NCBI GenBank assembly: GCA_002422455.1
Contig: DIVK01000076.1
Span: 134-64,133, forward strand
DNA length: 64,000 nucleotides
From: Rhodoferax sp. UBA6134
GTDB taxonomy: Bacteria > Pseudomonadota > Gammaproteobacteria > Burkholderiales > Burkholderiaceae_C
Direction: 5' to 3'
Position numbers and translations under genes: made by a program. Below are positions 40,329-48,970 of the stretch, piece after piece. Numbering within the stretch: position 1 is the stretch's first letter; each line of letters starts with the position of its first letter. The notes below the pieces were generated by a model that ran no database searches, was not told the DNA's origin, and saw nothing but the letters and a program-made list of their open reading frames with translations.

Positions 40329-41738
40329 ATGTCACTGCCGCGTCATCAGGACCCCATTGCGGCCATTGCCACGGCCCCCGGCCGGGGTGCGGTGGGCATT
40401 GTCCGGGTCAGCGGGGAAAATCTCACCCCCCTGATACAAGCCCTGTGTGGTCGCCAGATCAGGGCCCGTGAAGCCACTTATCTGCCGTTTCTGGATGCCT
40501 CCGGGCAGGCGATTGACCAGGGCCTGGCCCTCCATTTTCCGGCACCCCACTCGTTCACCGGTGAGGACGTGCTGGAGTTGCAGGCCCACGGCGGGCCGGT
40601 GGTGCTGCAACTGTTACTGGCCCGCTGCATTGAAGCGGGAGCAGAACTTGATCCGGTCCTTCGCGAGCCCCGGCTGGCGGGCTTGCGGGTCGCGCTACCG
40701 GGTGAATTTTCCGAACGTGCATTTCTCAATGACAAGATCGACCTGGCACAGGCCGAGGCCGTTGCCGACCTGATCGATGCCAGCACCGAGGCTGCCGCCC
40801 GCAGCGCCTGCCGTTCGTTGTCTGGCGTCTTCTCCAGCGAAATCCACGCCCTGCGCGACGCGCTGATTCACTTGCGCATGCTGGTGGAGGCGACGCTGGA
40901 CTTCCCGGAAGAAGAAATCGATTTCCTGCGCCAGGCGGACGCACAAGGACAGCTGTCAAAATTGCAGCAATCCCTGCAAGCCGTGCTGCAAAGAGCCCGG
41001 CAGGGTGCCCTGCTGCGCGAGGGCATCCGGGTGGTGATCGCCGGTCAGCCCAACGCGGGCAAGTCATCCCTGCTCAACGCGCTGGCGGGGGCCGAGTTGG
41101 CGATCGTGACGCCGGTGGCCGGCACCACCCGCGACAAAGTGCAGCAGACCATCCAGATCGAGGGGGTGCCGGTGCATGTGATCGACACGGCCGGCTTGCG
41201 CGACAGCGATGATGAAGTTGAAAAAATTGGCATTGCACGGGCCTGGGACGCGATCAAAACTGCGGATGCTGTGTTGTTTTTACATGATCTGACACGCATC
41301 CACTCCCCCTGTTACGTGGCAGATGACAAGGTCATTGCAGAGGCTTTGACTGAGCATCTGCCCGCCAGGGTGCCGGTCATTGACCTCTGGAACAAAGCCG
41401 ATACTGCTGTCGCACCGCCCCGCGCCGAGGGGCTGATCCTGTCGGCCAAAACCGGGGCCGGGCTGAATGCCCTGCGCCGCAAGTTGCTGGAGGTGGCCGG
41501 TTGGCAGCCGGTGGCCGAGGACGTCTACCTTGCCCGCGAGCGACACGTGCGGGCATTGCGCCGGGTAAACGACCACTTGAGCCAGGCCGGGGCCCATTTG
41601 ACTGCCCATGCGCAATCGCTGGACCTGCTGGCAGAAGAACTCCGCCTGGCCCAAAATGTCCTGGGTGAAATAACTGGAGAATTTACCTCGGACGACCTGC
41701 TGGGGGTGATATTCTCCAAATTCTGTATCGGGAAGTAG
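40329..41738 (+). CDS. mnmE: tRNA modification GTPase MnmE
   Basis: With MnmG makes 5-carboxymethylaminomethyluridine at the tRNA wobble position. The 469 residues have the folate-binding N-domain ([22 protein letters not shown]), a G domain with [18 protein letters not shown] and N-K-A-D, and the essential C-terminal C-I-G-K. ATG 40329 fits the family start better than ATG 40287. Confidence 0.97.
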   Translation: MSLPRHQDPIAAIATAPGRGAVGIVRVSGENLTPLIQALCGRQIRAREATYLPFLDASGQAIDQGLALHFPAPHSFTGEDVLELQAHGGPVVLQLLLARCIEAGAELDPVLREPRLAGLRVALPGEFSERAFLNDKIDLAQAEAVADLIDASTEAAARSACRSLSGVFSSEIHALRDALIHLRMLVEATLDFPEEEIDFLRQADAQGQLSKLQQSLQAVLQRARQGALLREGIRVVIAGQPNAGKSSLLNALAGAELAIVTPVAGTTRDKVQQTIQIEGVPVHVIDTAGLRDSDDEVEKIGIARAWDAIKTADAVLFLHDLTRIHSPCYVADDKVIAEALTEHLPARVPVIDLWNKADTAVAPPRAEGLILSAKTGAGLNALRRKLLEVAGWQPVAEDVYLARERHVRALRRVNDHLSQAGAHLTAHAQSLDLLAEELRLAQNVLGEITGEFTSDDLLGVIFSKFCIGK

Positions 41739-41793
41739 CTCGGTCGCATGTGTCATGCATGGCACGCGGCGTGCTGCGGTAACGCGAGGAAGA

Positions 41794-42459
41794 ATGATGT
41801 CATTACTGAACTGGTTTACCCGCAAACGGCCCGCCGAGCCAGCCACCGTACCTGAGCGTTCGGGGCGAGAGCGGGTTGATACAACGGCCTCACAAAAAAC
41901 ACGTGACAGGCTTCAGGAAAAGTCGGCCGCTCCGTCCGGCACGCATGATGCCGAGCGCAAGACCGAGCGCGTGGCGCGTCGTGAGCTCCTCTACAACGTG
42001 GTGCGTGACACCATGATTCGCGCCGGGGTGCTGGCGGCCCACTACAAATTCAAGGTTCTGATAGCGGATACGCACGGGCACGAGTACATCATCGTAATGG
42101 ATCTGTCCAACGGAGACGTGGGCGATCATGCCCGACTGGCCGAAGTCGAAGCCTTGATGGCCCAAACCGCCAAACTGCGGCACGACCTGTTGATCACCGC
42201 CGTCTACTGGCGCGTCCGTGCGCCCGTCACGGCGGGCTTGTCGCCCAGTCCACCCCCTCCTGCTACTGCCTCCGCCCCGGCAGTGGCCCAACTGCCGGTG
42301 AATACAGCGCCCGCAACGCCCCGATCTGCATCCGGTGGCTTCGTGGCGTCACGACGCAGCAACCCGGCAGCGTCCGCCGGATTCGAAGACACGCAACTGA
42401 TGGACTTGAATGAAAACGCCGCGCTGCCGGGCAACCCGCCACACGGAAATTTGCGCTGA
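41794..42459 (+). CDS. Conserved protein of unknown function
   Basis: A 221-residue protein starting at a tandem ATGATG after GAGGAAG. It has a short hydrophobic start (M-M-S-L-L-N-W-F), a charged linker, a compact central region (about 60-145: R-R-E-L-L-Y-N-V-V-R-D-T-M-I-R-A-G-V-L-A-A-H-Y-K-F-K-V-L...Y-I-I-V-M-D-L) and a proline/alanine-rich tail. No family recognised. It follows mnmE by 55 bases on the same strand. Confidence 0.65.
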   Translation: MMSLLNWFTRKRPAEPATVPERSGRERVDTTASQKTRDRLQEKSAAPSGTHDAERKTERVARRELLYNVVRDTMIRAGVLAAHYKFKVLIADTHGHEYIIVMDLSNGDVGDHARLAEVEALMAQTAKLRHDLLITAVYWRVRAPVTAGLSPSPPPPATASAPAVAQLPVNTAPATPRSASGGFVASRRSNPAASAGFEDTQLMDLNENAALPGNPPHGNLR

Positions 42460-42474
42460 CCATCCGGGTGGGCC

Positions 42475-43029
42475 TCAGTGCCCGGCAAAGTCGACCAGCG
42501 TAAACAACGGCAGCCCCGCGGCCCGCAACCTGTCGGAGCCACCCAGTTCCGGCAGGTCCACGATGGCCGCCCCTTCCATGACCCGGGCCCCGAGTTTTTC
42601 GAGTAACTTCTTGCCCGCCATCATGGTGCCGCCCGTGGCGATCAGGTCGTCGATCAGCAGCACGCGCTCACCGGGCCTGACGGCGTCGACGTGCAGCTCA
42701 ACGGTGGCACTGCCATACTCCAGCTCATAGGTTTCTTCGACCGTGGTGAAAGGCAGCTTGCCTTTCTTGCGGACCGGCACGAAACCCACGTTCAACTGAT
42801 AAGCCACCACCGCGCCCAAGATAAAACCACGGGCATCCAGCCCCGCGACCACGTCGGGACGCCGGGCGGGGTCCGTGTAGCGCCGGACAAAGGCGTCAAT
42901 CAACACCCGGAACACTTCGGCGTTCTGCAACAGCGGTGTGATGTCACGAAACTGCACGCCCGGTGCCGGCCAGTCGGGCACGGTGCGCAAATGATCTTTG
43001 AGATACTGGTTGACGCTGGAATTTTGCAT
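42475..43029 (-). CDS. apt: Adenine phosphoribosyltransferase
   Basis: Salvages adenine to AMP with PRPP. The 184 residues include the PRPP-binding motif [13 protein letters not shown] near 118-130, F-R-D-I-T-P-L-L near 27, and [10 protein letters not shown] near 63. It starts 66 bases beyond the end of the antiporter gene on the same strand. Confidence 0.96.
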   Translation of the reverse strand: MQNSSVNQYLKDHLRTVPDWPAPGVQFRDITPLLQNAEVFRVLIDAFVRRYTDPARRPDVVAGLDARGFILGAVVAYQLNVGFVPVRKKGKLPFTTVEETYELEYGSATVELHVDAVRPGERVLLIDDLIATGGTMMAGKKLLEKLGARVMEGAAIVDLPELGGSDRLRAAGLPLFTLVDFAGH

Positions 43030-43095
43030 GGGCTTCGAGTGGGAGCTGGAATCCGTATTGTGCCTCGCGCCCGCGGCCTGCCAGTTGCCGGCGCG

Positions 43096-45081
43096 TCAAC
43101 CCCGCAGCAATTTCTGCTCGGCCAGAGCAAGTGCCTCGGCCTTGCCGGAGAGCACCAGGGTATCGCCATCTTCCAGCCGGGGGTCCTGCGCAATGGAGAT
43201 AACCCTGCCACCACTGCGGCGCAGACTGACGATGTGAACGTCCAACACCTCACGCTCAAGGTGACTGAGCGGTTTGCCGATAGCTTTGGCGCCCGGCGGC
43301 AGCGTCAACGACGACAGGCGCGCCTGGTTGAGCTCGTCACCCGGGTGATCATCCGCCCCATGGAAGTAACCCCGCAGCAGGTTGTAGCGGGCGTCACGCT
43401 GGTCCTGCACGATGCGCAACACACGCCGCATGGGCACACCCACCAGGGCCAGGGCGTGACTGGCCAGCATCAGCGAACCCTCAATCGCCTCCGGCACCAC
43501 CTCTGTAGCGCCCGCCTTCCGCAGCGCCTCCAGATCAAAGTCGTCCTGCGTGCGCACGATGACGGGAACCTGGGGTGCGTGCGCCCGGGTGTGCGCCAGC
43601 ACCTTCATGGCACTCGGCACTTCAAGGTAGGTGATCACCACCGCGCTGGCACGCGCCAGCCCCGCCGCCATCAGGGCCTGGAGACGGGCGGCATCGCCAA
43701 AAACGACTGAATCACCTGCGGCAGCGGCCTTGCGCACCCGATCCGGATCGAGGTCCAGCGCCATGTAAGGAATGCCTTCGCGCTCCAGCATGCGCGCCAG
43801 GTTCTGGCCGCAACGGCCATAGCCGCAAATGATCACGTGCTTGCTGACGCCGATCGATTTTCGTGCGATGGTCGTCATCTGCAGGGACTGCTGCAGCCAC
43901 TCGCTGCTGACCAGCTTCAGCACAATCCGGTTGCTGTACAGAATGATGAACGGCGTGGCCAGCATGGACAACACCATGCTGGCCAGTATGGGATTGAACA
44001 GCGCAGGGGGCACCAGGGCGTTGGCCTGCGCCAGCGTCAGCAGCACAAAGCCGAATTCACCCGCCTGCGCGAGGTACAAGCCGGTGCGCAGCGCCACACC
44101 CGTGGTGGCGCCCAGGCCACGTGCCAGCAAGGTCACCAGCGCCGCCTTGAACACCACCGGCAGCGTGACCAGCAGCAGCACCAGCGGCCACCGCTCCAGC
44201 ACCAGGTGCCAGTCGAGCATCATCCCGATGCTGATGAAAAACAGGCCGAGCAGCACGTCGTGAAATGGCCGGATATCGGATTCCACCTGCTGCTTGTACT
44301 GCGTTTCCGAAATCAACATGCCGGCAATGAAGGCCCCCAGGGCCAGGCTCAGGCCCGCCCGTTCAGTCAACCAGGCCAGGCCCAGTGTGATGAGCAGCAG
44401 ATTGAGGACAAACAATTCTTCACTTTTACGCCGGGCCACCAGGGTTAGCCACCACCGCATGATGCGCGGGCCACCGACCAGCAGCACCGTAATCAACAGC
44501 GCGGCCTTGAGGGTCGCGATGGCCAGCGTCTGGAACAACTGCTCACCCGATGCCCCCAGCGCCGGGATCAGCACCAGCAGGGGGACAACCGCCAGGTCCT
44601 GAAACAGCAGCGCGCCCATGACGCGCCTGCCGTGTTCCGACTCAATTTCGAGGCGCTCGGTCATCAGCTTGACCACGATCGCCGTGCTGCTCATAGCCAA
44701 CACGCTCGACAGGGCCAATGCCGTTTGCCAATTCATATGCCACAGGGCTGGTGCCCAGCTTGCCAAGCCCAGGATGGCTGCGGCAGCCCCGGCCATGGTC
44801 AGCAACACCTGAAAAAGCCCCAAACCAAACACATGATTGCGCATGGCCCGCAGCTTGGGCAAATTGAACTCCAGCCCGATGACGAACATCAGAAACACCA
44901 CCCCGTACTCACCAAGATGGCGCACGCCCTCGGCATCCTTGGTCAAGGCCAGCGCGTTCGGTCCGATCACCACCCCGACCGCCAGATAACCCAGCATGGG
45001 CGGCAGTTTCAGAAAGCGGCAAACCACCACCCCCAGAACGGCGGCCAGCAAATAGAGTAAGGCAAGTTCAAGTGGGCTCAT
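43096..45081 (-). CDS. Monovalent cation:proton antiporter-2 (CPA2/Kef-type) with TrkA domains
   Basis: A 661-residue membrane protein: about 12 helices (1-390) of the Na/H-exchanger fold, then a TrkA-N (RCK) domain beginning V-I-I-C-G-Y-G-R-C-G-Q-N-L-A-R-M-L and a TrkA-C domain ending in L-V-L-S-G-K-A-E. It resembles E. coli YbaL/KefB-type K+/H+ transporters; ion and regulation cannot be read. G-D-A-A-R and L-D-x-D-P-D-R suggest a nucleotide site. The divergent kdsD starts 44 bases away. Confidence 0.92.
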   Translation of the reverse strand: MSPLELALLYLLAAVLGVVVCRFLKLPPMLGYLAVGVVIGPNALALTKDAEGVRHLGEYGVVFLMFVIGLEFNLPKLRAMRNHVFGLGLFQVLLTMAGAAAAILGLASWAPALWHMNWQTALALSSVLAMSSTAIVVKLMTERLEIESEHGRRVMGALLFQDLAVVPLLVLIPALGASGEQLFQTLAIATLKAALLITVLLVGGPRIMRWWLTLVARRKSEELFVLNLLLITLGLAWLTERAGLSLALGAFIAGMLISETQYKQQVESDIRPFHDVLLGLFFISIGMMLDWHLVLERWPLVLLLVTLPVVFKAALVTLLARGLGATTGVALRTGLYLAQAGEFGFVLLTLAQANALVPPALFNPILASMVLSMLATPFIILYSNRIVLKLVSSEWLQQSLQMTTIARKSIGVSKHVIICGYGRCGQNLARMLEREGIPYMALDLDPDRVRKAAAAGDSVVFGDAARLQALMAAGLARASAVVITYLEVPSAMKVLAHTRAHAPQVPVIVRTQDDFDLEALRKAGATEVVPEAIEGSLMLASHALALVGVPMRRVLRIVQDQRDARYNLLRGYFHGADDHPGDELNQARLSSLTLPPGAKAIGKPLSHLEREVLDVHIVSLRRSGGRVISIAQDPRLEDGDTLVLSGKAEALALAEQKLLRG

Positions 45082-45125
45082 ACGAGGATACTAACAAGCA
45101 CAGCGCGCACCGATAAAATGCGGCA

Positions 45126-46127
45126 ATGACACGTCAACAAACTCAAGCCCCGGTGTTCCGGGCAGAGCAGGCTATCCGTCTGGCGCAGGAAACACTGGAC
45201 ATCGAAGCGGCGGCGGTGCTGGGTTTGAAGCAACACCTCGGACCGTCCTTTGCCCGCGCGGTGGCGATGCTGCTGGGCGTAAGCGGCCGCGTGGTGGTAA
45301 TGGGGATGGGCAAGAGCGGCCACATCGGGCGCAAGATCAGCGCCACCCTGGCTTCGACCGGGACACCTGCCATGTTTGTGCATCCGGCCGAGGCCAGCCA
45401 TGGCGACCTCGGCATGATCAAGTCCGACGATCTGGTGCTGGCAATTTCAAACAGTGGCGAGTCTGAAGAGTTGACGGCGATTCTGCCCGTACTCAAGCGC
45501 ATGGGCACCCCCCTGATCGCCATGACCGGCCGGGCCGACTCCACGCTGGCCCGCCATGCGGAGGTATTTCTGGATTGTGGCGTCGAGAAAGAAGCCTGTC
45601 CGCTGAATCTGGCACCCACGGCCAGCACAACCGCGCAACTGGCCCTGGGCGACGCGCTGGCGGTGGCCTTGTTGGACGCGCGCGGCTTCAAGGCAGAGGA
45701 CTTCGCACGCTCGCACCCTGGTGGCGCACTGGGGCGCAAACTGCTGACCCATGTCAGGGACGTCATGCGTTGCGGCGCCGACGTCCCGAAAGTCGGGCCG
45801 CAGGCCGGTTTCAGCGAATTGATGCGCGAGATGAGCGACAAGGGCCTGGGCGCCACGGCGATCGTGGATGCCGACACCAAGGTCCTGGGGATTTTTACCG
45901 ATGGCGACCTGCGTCGACTGGTAGAAAAGGGCGTCGACCTGCGCGCCATCAGCGCACAACAGGTCATGCACACCAACCCCAGCACCATCACCCGCGATGC
46001 CCTGGCCGTGGAGGCCGCCGAGTTGATGGAGCAGCGCTGCATTACCAGTGTGCTGGTGCTGGATGCTGCGGACCGCCTGTGTGGTGCGCTCAACAGCAAC
46101 GACCTGATGCGGGCGAAAGTCATCTGA
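45126..46127 (+). CDS. kdsD: D-arabinose 5-phosphate isomerase (KpsF/GutQ family)
   Basis: Converts ribulose 5-phosphate to arabinose 5-phosphate, the first step of Kdo synthesis. The 333 residues consist of a SIS sugar-isomerase domain (G-M-G-K-S-G-H-I-G-R-K-I, S-N-S-G-E-S-E-E-L) and two CBS domains (about 210-330). Its stop overlaps the kdsC start in TGATG, so they are co-translated. Confidence 0.95.
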   Translation: MTRQQTQAPVFRAEQAIRLAQETLDIEAAAVLGLKQHLGPSFARAVAMLLGVSGRVVVMGMGKSGHIGRKISATLASTGTPAMFVHPAEASHGDLGMIKSDDLVLAISNSGESEELTAILPVLKRMGTPLIAMTGRADSTLARHAEVFLDCGVEKEACPLNLAPTASTTAQLALGDALAVALLDARGFKAEDFARSHPGGALGRKLLTHVRDVMRCGADVPKVGPQAGFSELMREMSDKGLGATAIVDADTKVLGIFTDGDLRRLVEKGVDLRAISAQQVMHTNPSTITRDALAVEAAELMEQRCITSVLVLDAADRLCGALNSNDLMRAKVI

Positions 46128-46675
46128 TGAACTCTGCCGCACTCAATTTCCCGCCGGAATTGCTGCTCCGGGCGCAAGGCATTCGCGTGGTATTTTTTGA
46201 TGTCGACGGCGTCCTGACCGACGGCGGTCTGCACTACACGGAGGCGGGCGAAACGATCAAGCGGTTTTGCACGCTGGACGGCCATGGGCTCAAGCTGCTA
46301 CAGCGTGCCGGCATCACCCCGGCGGTCATCACCGGGCGCGATTCAAAACCCCTGCGTTTGCGGCTGGCCGCCCTGGGCATCGATCATGTTCACTATGGCA
46401 CCGAAGACAAACGCCCGGCCGCCGAGGAAACCCTTCAGGCGCTGGGGCTGGACTGGGGGCAAGCCGCAGGAATGGGCGATGACTGGCCGGACCTCGCCGT
46501 GATGCGGCGCTGCGCACTGGCCTGTGCACCCCGCAACGCCCATGAAGAGGTCAAAGCCATCTCGCACCACCTGACCAAGGCCCGTGGTGGTGACGGAGCC
46601 GTCAGGGAGTTGTGCGACCTGCTGCTGGTCGCCAGCGGCCAGTATGCCGGTCTGCTGGAAGAAAGCACCCGGTGA
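46127..46675 (+). CDS. kdsC: 3-deoxy-D-manno-octulosonate 8-phosphate phosphatase
   Basis: HAD phosphatase that releases Kdo. The 182 residues have motif I F-F-D-V-D-G-V-L-T-D-G, motif II V-I-T-G-R-D-S, and motif IV G-D-D-W-P-D-L. No cap domain, as expected for KdsC. It is joined to kdsD and lptC by overlapping start/stop codons. Confidence 0.96.
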   Translation: MNSAALNFPPELLLRAQGIRVVFFDVDGVLTDGGLHYTEAGETIKRFCTLDGHGLKLLQRAGITPAVITGRDSKPLRLRLAALGIDHVHYGTEDKRPAAEETLQALGLDWGQAAGMGDDWPDLAVMRRCALACAPRNAHEEVKAISHHLTKARGGDGAVRELCDLLLVASGQYAGLLEESTR

Positions 46676-47289
46676 TCCAGCTGATGCGCACGGCGTGGGA
46701 TCGCCTGTCACTCTACCTCCCGGCGATTCTCATGGGTGTGCTGGCACTGGGAACCTATTGGCTGGTTCGCAGCACGCCGCTGCTGATGCCAGCCGAACCG
46801 CAAGCACCCGTGCGGCATGAGTCCGACTATTTCCTGCGCAACTTTTCCGTCAAGACATTTGATGACGCCGGACGACTCAAGAGCGAAGTGCTGGGCACCG
46901 AAGCCCGCCACTACCCGGACACGGACACGCTGGAAATCGATCTGGTACGCATTCGATCCTTTGATGAGACGGGACGATTGACCACGGCCACCGCCAAGCG
47001 TGCGGTAGCCAATGGCGATGGTTCGGAGGTGCAGTTATTTGGCAGCGCGAGAGTGGTGCGCGAGCCGGTGACCAGCCAGGCAGGCCTAATCCAGCCACGT
47101 ATGGAGTTTCGCGGGGAATTTTTGCATGCCTTTTTGAACGCGGAGCGCGTCAAATCACACAAGCCGGTGGAACTGACGCGTGGCAGCGATCAGTTCACGG
47201 CCGACGCGATGGATTTCGACAATCTCGATCGCGTGATGCAACTCAAGGGGCGCGTCAAGGGCACGCTGGTACCGCACCCTGCCCAATAA
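46672..47289 (+). CDS. lptC: LPS export protein LptC
   Basis: Bitopic inner-membrane protein of the Lpt bridge. About 205 residues with one helix (Y-L-P-A-I-L-M-G-V-L-A-L-G-T-Y-W-L-V) and a periplasmic beta-jellyroll (D-Y-F-L-R-N-F-S-V-K-T-F-D...T-L-E-I-D). GTG 46672, overlapping the kdsC stop in GTGA, is the probable start; ATG 46684 is the alternative. In most Betaproteobacteria lptA and lptB follow; here the next gene is an unrelated one on the opposite strand. Confidence 0.92.
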   Translation: MIQLMRTAWDRLSLYLPAILMGVLALGTYWLVRSTPLLMPAEPQAPVRHESDYFLRNFSVKTFDDAGRLKSEVLGTEARHYPDTDTLEIDLVRIRSFDETGRLTTATAKRAVANGDGSEVQLFGSARVVREPVTSQAGLIQPRMEFRGEFLHAFLNAERVKSHKPVELTRGSDQFTADAMDFDNLDRVMQLKGRVKGTLVPHPAQ

Positions 47290-47353
47290 TAAACCGCAAC
47301 CGGAAAAAACCGGAATTCATCGGCGACACAACAACAAACAAGCGGGTGTAATT

Positions 47354-47378
47354 AAAAAGGGGCCGCTTGGGGCCCCTT
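47354..47378 (-). terminator. Terminator of the RRM protein gene
   Basis: On the minus strand an 8-bp stem (AAGGGGCC/GGCCCCTT) with a 6-base loop is followed by TTT. It lies 30 bases beyond the gene's stop codon and before lptC. Confidence 0.85.
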
Positions 47379-47407
47379 GTCTGCTTGGCGCAATGCCAGT
47401 CAAATAC

Positions 47408-47815
47408 TTAGTAGCTGCTACGGCCACCGCCGTAACCGCCGCCGCCGCTACGGCCACCGCCGGCGCCACCGCCGTAACCGCCACCGCCGCTACGGCCACC
47501 GCCAGCACCGCCGCCGTAACCGCCGCCGCCGCCGCCGCCAAAACCACCGGCACGGGGAGGACGAGCCTCCATCGGACGGGCCTCGTTCACCACGAGACCT
47601 CGACCACCATACTGCTGACCGTTCATGCCGTTGATGGCGGCCTGCGCCTCTGCGTCACTGCCCATTTCCACGAAGCCGAAGCCTTTGGAGCGGCCGGTGT
47701 CACGCTCCATCATGACCTTGGCGCTGGTGACGGTGCCATGCGCGGCAAACGCCTGCTGCAGGTCTTCGTCACGGAAAGAATATGGCAGATTGCCCACGTA
47801 AAGTTTGTTGCCCAT
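47408..47815 (-). CDS. RRM RNA-binding protein with glycine-rich tail
   Basis: A 135-residue protein: one RRM domain (1-80; RNP2 L-Y-V-G-N-L and RNP1 K-G-F-G-F-V-E-M) and a tail made of G-G-G-Y-G-G-G and G-G-G-R-S-G-G repeats ending Y-G-G-G-R-S-S-Y. This is the layout of bacterial cold-inducible RNA-binding proteins of cyanobacteria and proteobacteria. The real start is M-G-N-K-L at 47815 after GGAGTCC, not the ATG five codons upstream. The tail's repeated codons make the DNA at 47410-47545 nearly periodic. Confidence 0.93.
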   Translation of the reverse strand: MGNKLYVGNLPYSFRDEDLQQAFAAHGTVTSAKVMMERDTGRSKGFGFVEMGSDAEAQAAINGMNGQQYGGRGLVVNEARPMEARPPRAGGFGGGGGGGYGGGAGGGRSGGGGYGGGAGGGRSGGGGYGGGRSSY

Positions 47816-47819
47816 GAAA

Positions 47820-47855
47820 GGACTCCTCAAAATAACTCAAAACGCGATGGAGTCC
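47820..47855 (-). promoter_or_regulatory. Leader hairpin masking the ribosome-binding site of the RRM gene
   Basis: In the mRNA, GGACTCC (rc of 47849-47855) can pair over 7 bases with GGAGTCC (rc of 47820-47826), leaving a 22-base loop. GGAGTCC is the ribosome-binding site, ending 4 bases before the ATG. The pairing would hide the site when folded; temperature or self-binding control is inference. Confidence 0.5.
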
Positions 47856-48051
47856 AAAACCGCTATCACCACGCAATCAACAAACGAATGAAGACTTAAA
47901 GCAGACGCGAAACTGACTAAACACCGCAAACTCATACCGCCAATTTCTGGCAATACGAGCGCATTATGCGCCAAATTACCAAACTGGTTGCAATTTATTT
48001 CGATATCCTTCGGCTGAAAGTGACGCTGGCACTCGACTCCCGGCGAAAAAC

Positions 48052-48279
48052 TCACGACTCCCGGCGCCACTGGTCGTCGGCGCCGTTTGATTTTTCGTAA
48101 TTACGCCATTGCTTCATGGCGTTGTGCAGAGTGAGAATCTGTCGCTCAAAGGTCGGGCAGGCGGCGCAGATGGTCATGTGCATGCGCACGGCCAGACGGT
48201 CGCGCCATGACAGCATGCGGTCTTCCCGTGCGATCACGAGTGCGGTGACTTCTTTACAGGTTCTGTGAAAAGGCATCAT
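48052..48279 (-). CDS. Small zf-HC2-type protein, probable anti-sigma partner
   Basis: A 75-residue protein starting M-M-P-F-H-R-T-C-K-E-V-T-A-L-V-I-A-R-E-D-R. It shows C8, then H-M-T-I-C-A-A-C (H-x3-C-x2-C), the zinc-binding pattern of zf-HC2/ZAS anti-sigma domains. No membrane helix. Its ATGATG start overlaps the sigma-factor stop, so translation is coupled, which supports a regulatory pair. Confidence 0.75.
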   Translation of the reverse strand: MMPFHRTCKEVTALVIAREDRMLSWRDRLAVRMHMTICAACPTFERQILTLHNAMKQWRNYEKSNGADDQWRRES

Positions 48280-48857
48280 GGGACGGCGGACTTGGCAAAC
48301 CAGTTGAGGTTCAGACATTCACGCAGGCGGAGCCGGGCACGATGGAGTTGAACGTAAAGATTGGTCGGGGTCAGGTCCAGCTCCTTACAGATTTCATCGC
48401 TCGACAGTTCCAGCCACTCCCGCATCAGGAACAGGCGTCCCTGCACAGCGGGCAACTTGGTCGTACAGGCCTCCAGAACTTCAAAGAACTGGCGGCTGGT
48501 GAACTGCTGCTCCGGATCTCCCCAGTCGGCGGGCTGTTGCGAAAAGTGACCATCCGCCTTGAAGCCGAGGTATTCCGGGGGCTCCGCATCGTCATCAAGC
48601 GTGTCCAGGCCGCTGATTTCGCGCCGGTGATGTCGTAAGACGTCGATTACTTTGTGCTTCAGGATGCCGATGAGCCACGTTTTAAGTTGCGAGCAATTGC
48701 CAAACGCTTGCGGCTTGGTCAGCGCCGCCAGCACGGTTTCCGAAACAGCATCTTGCGCCCAGGCCTCGTTTCGCAACTGAAGCCGGGCAAAGCGCAGCAG
48801 GTAGATGCGATGCTCAAGCAACTGCTGCTCAAAGTCGGAATGTGTGCTGTGGACCAT
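48276..48857 (-). CDS. ECF-type RNA polymerase sigma factor
   Basis: A 193-residue sigma factor. Region 2 spans about 12-80 (A-Q-D-A-V-S-E-T-V-L-A-A-L, T-W-L-I-G-I-L-K-H-K-V-I-D-V-L-R) and region 4 about 120-180 (V-Q-G-R-L-F-L-M-R-E-W-L-E-L-S-S-D-E-I-C-K-E-L-D-L-T-P-T-N-L-Y-V-Q-L-H-R-A-R). Target genes are unknown. Paired with the small zinc protein that follows. It stands 113 bases beyond the end of the ammonium transporter on the same strand. Confidence 0.9.
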   Translation of the reverse strand: MVHSTHSDFEQQLLEHRIYLLRFARLQLRNEAWAQDAVSETVLAALTKPQAFGNCSQLKTWLIGILKHKVIDVLRHHRREISGLDTLDDDAEPPEYLGFKADGHFSQQPADWGDPEQQFTSRQFFEVLEACTTKLPAVQGRLFLMREWLELSSDEICKELDLTPTNLYVQLHRARLRLRECLNLNWFAKSAVP

Positions 48858-48970
48858 GAATCAATTCGCGGTATATGTGCGTCAGGGCAAGCTTTTTCAA
48901 AGAAACTGCGAGCGCGCTCCGCTATCCAGTCAATAGCAAGACGATACCCCCTTGCGGCGCATCACCGGAT

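Noticed and set aside
47405..47545. Short periodic repeats resembling a tandem array or CRISPR
   Set aside because: They are the glycine-rich codons of the RRM protein tail; there are no constant repeats with unique spacers.
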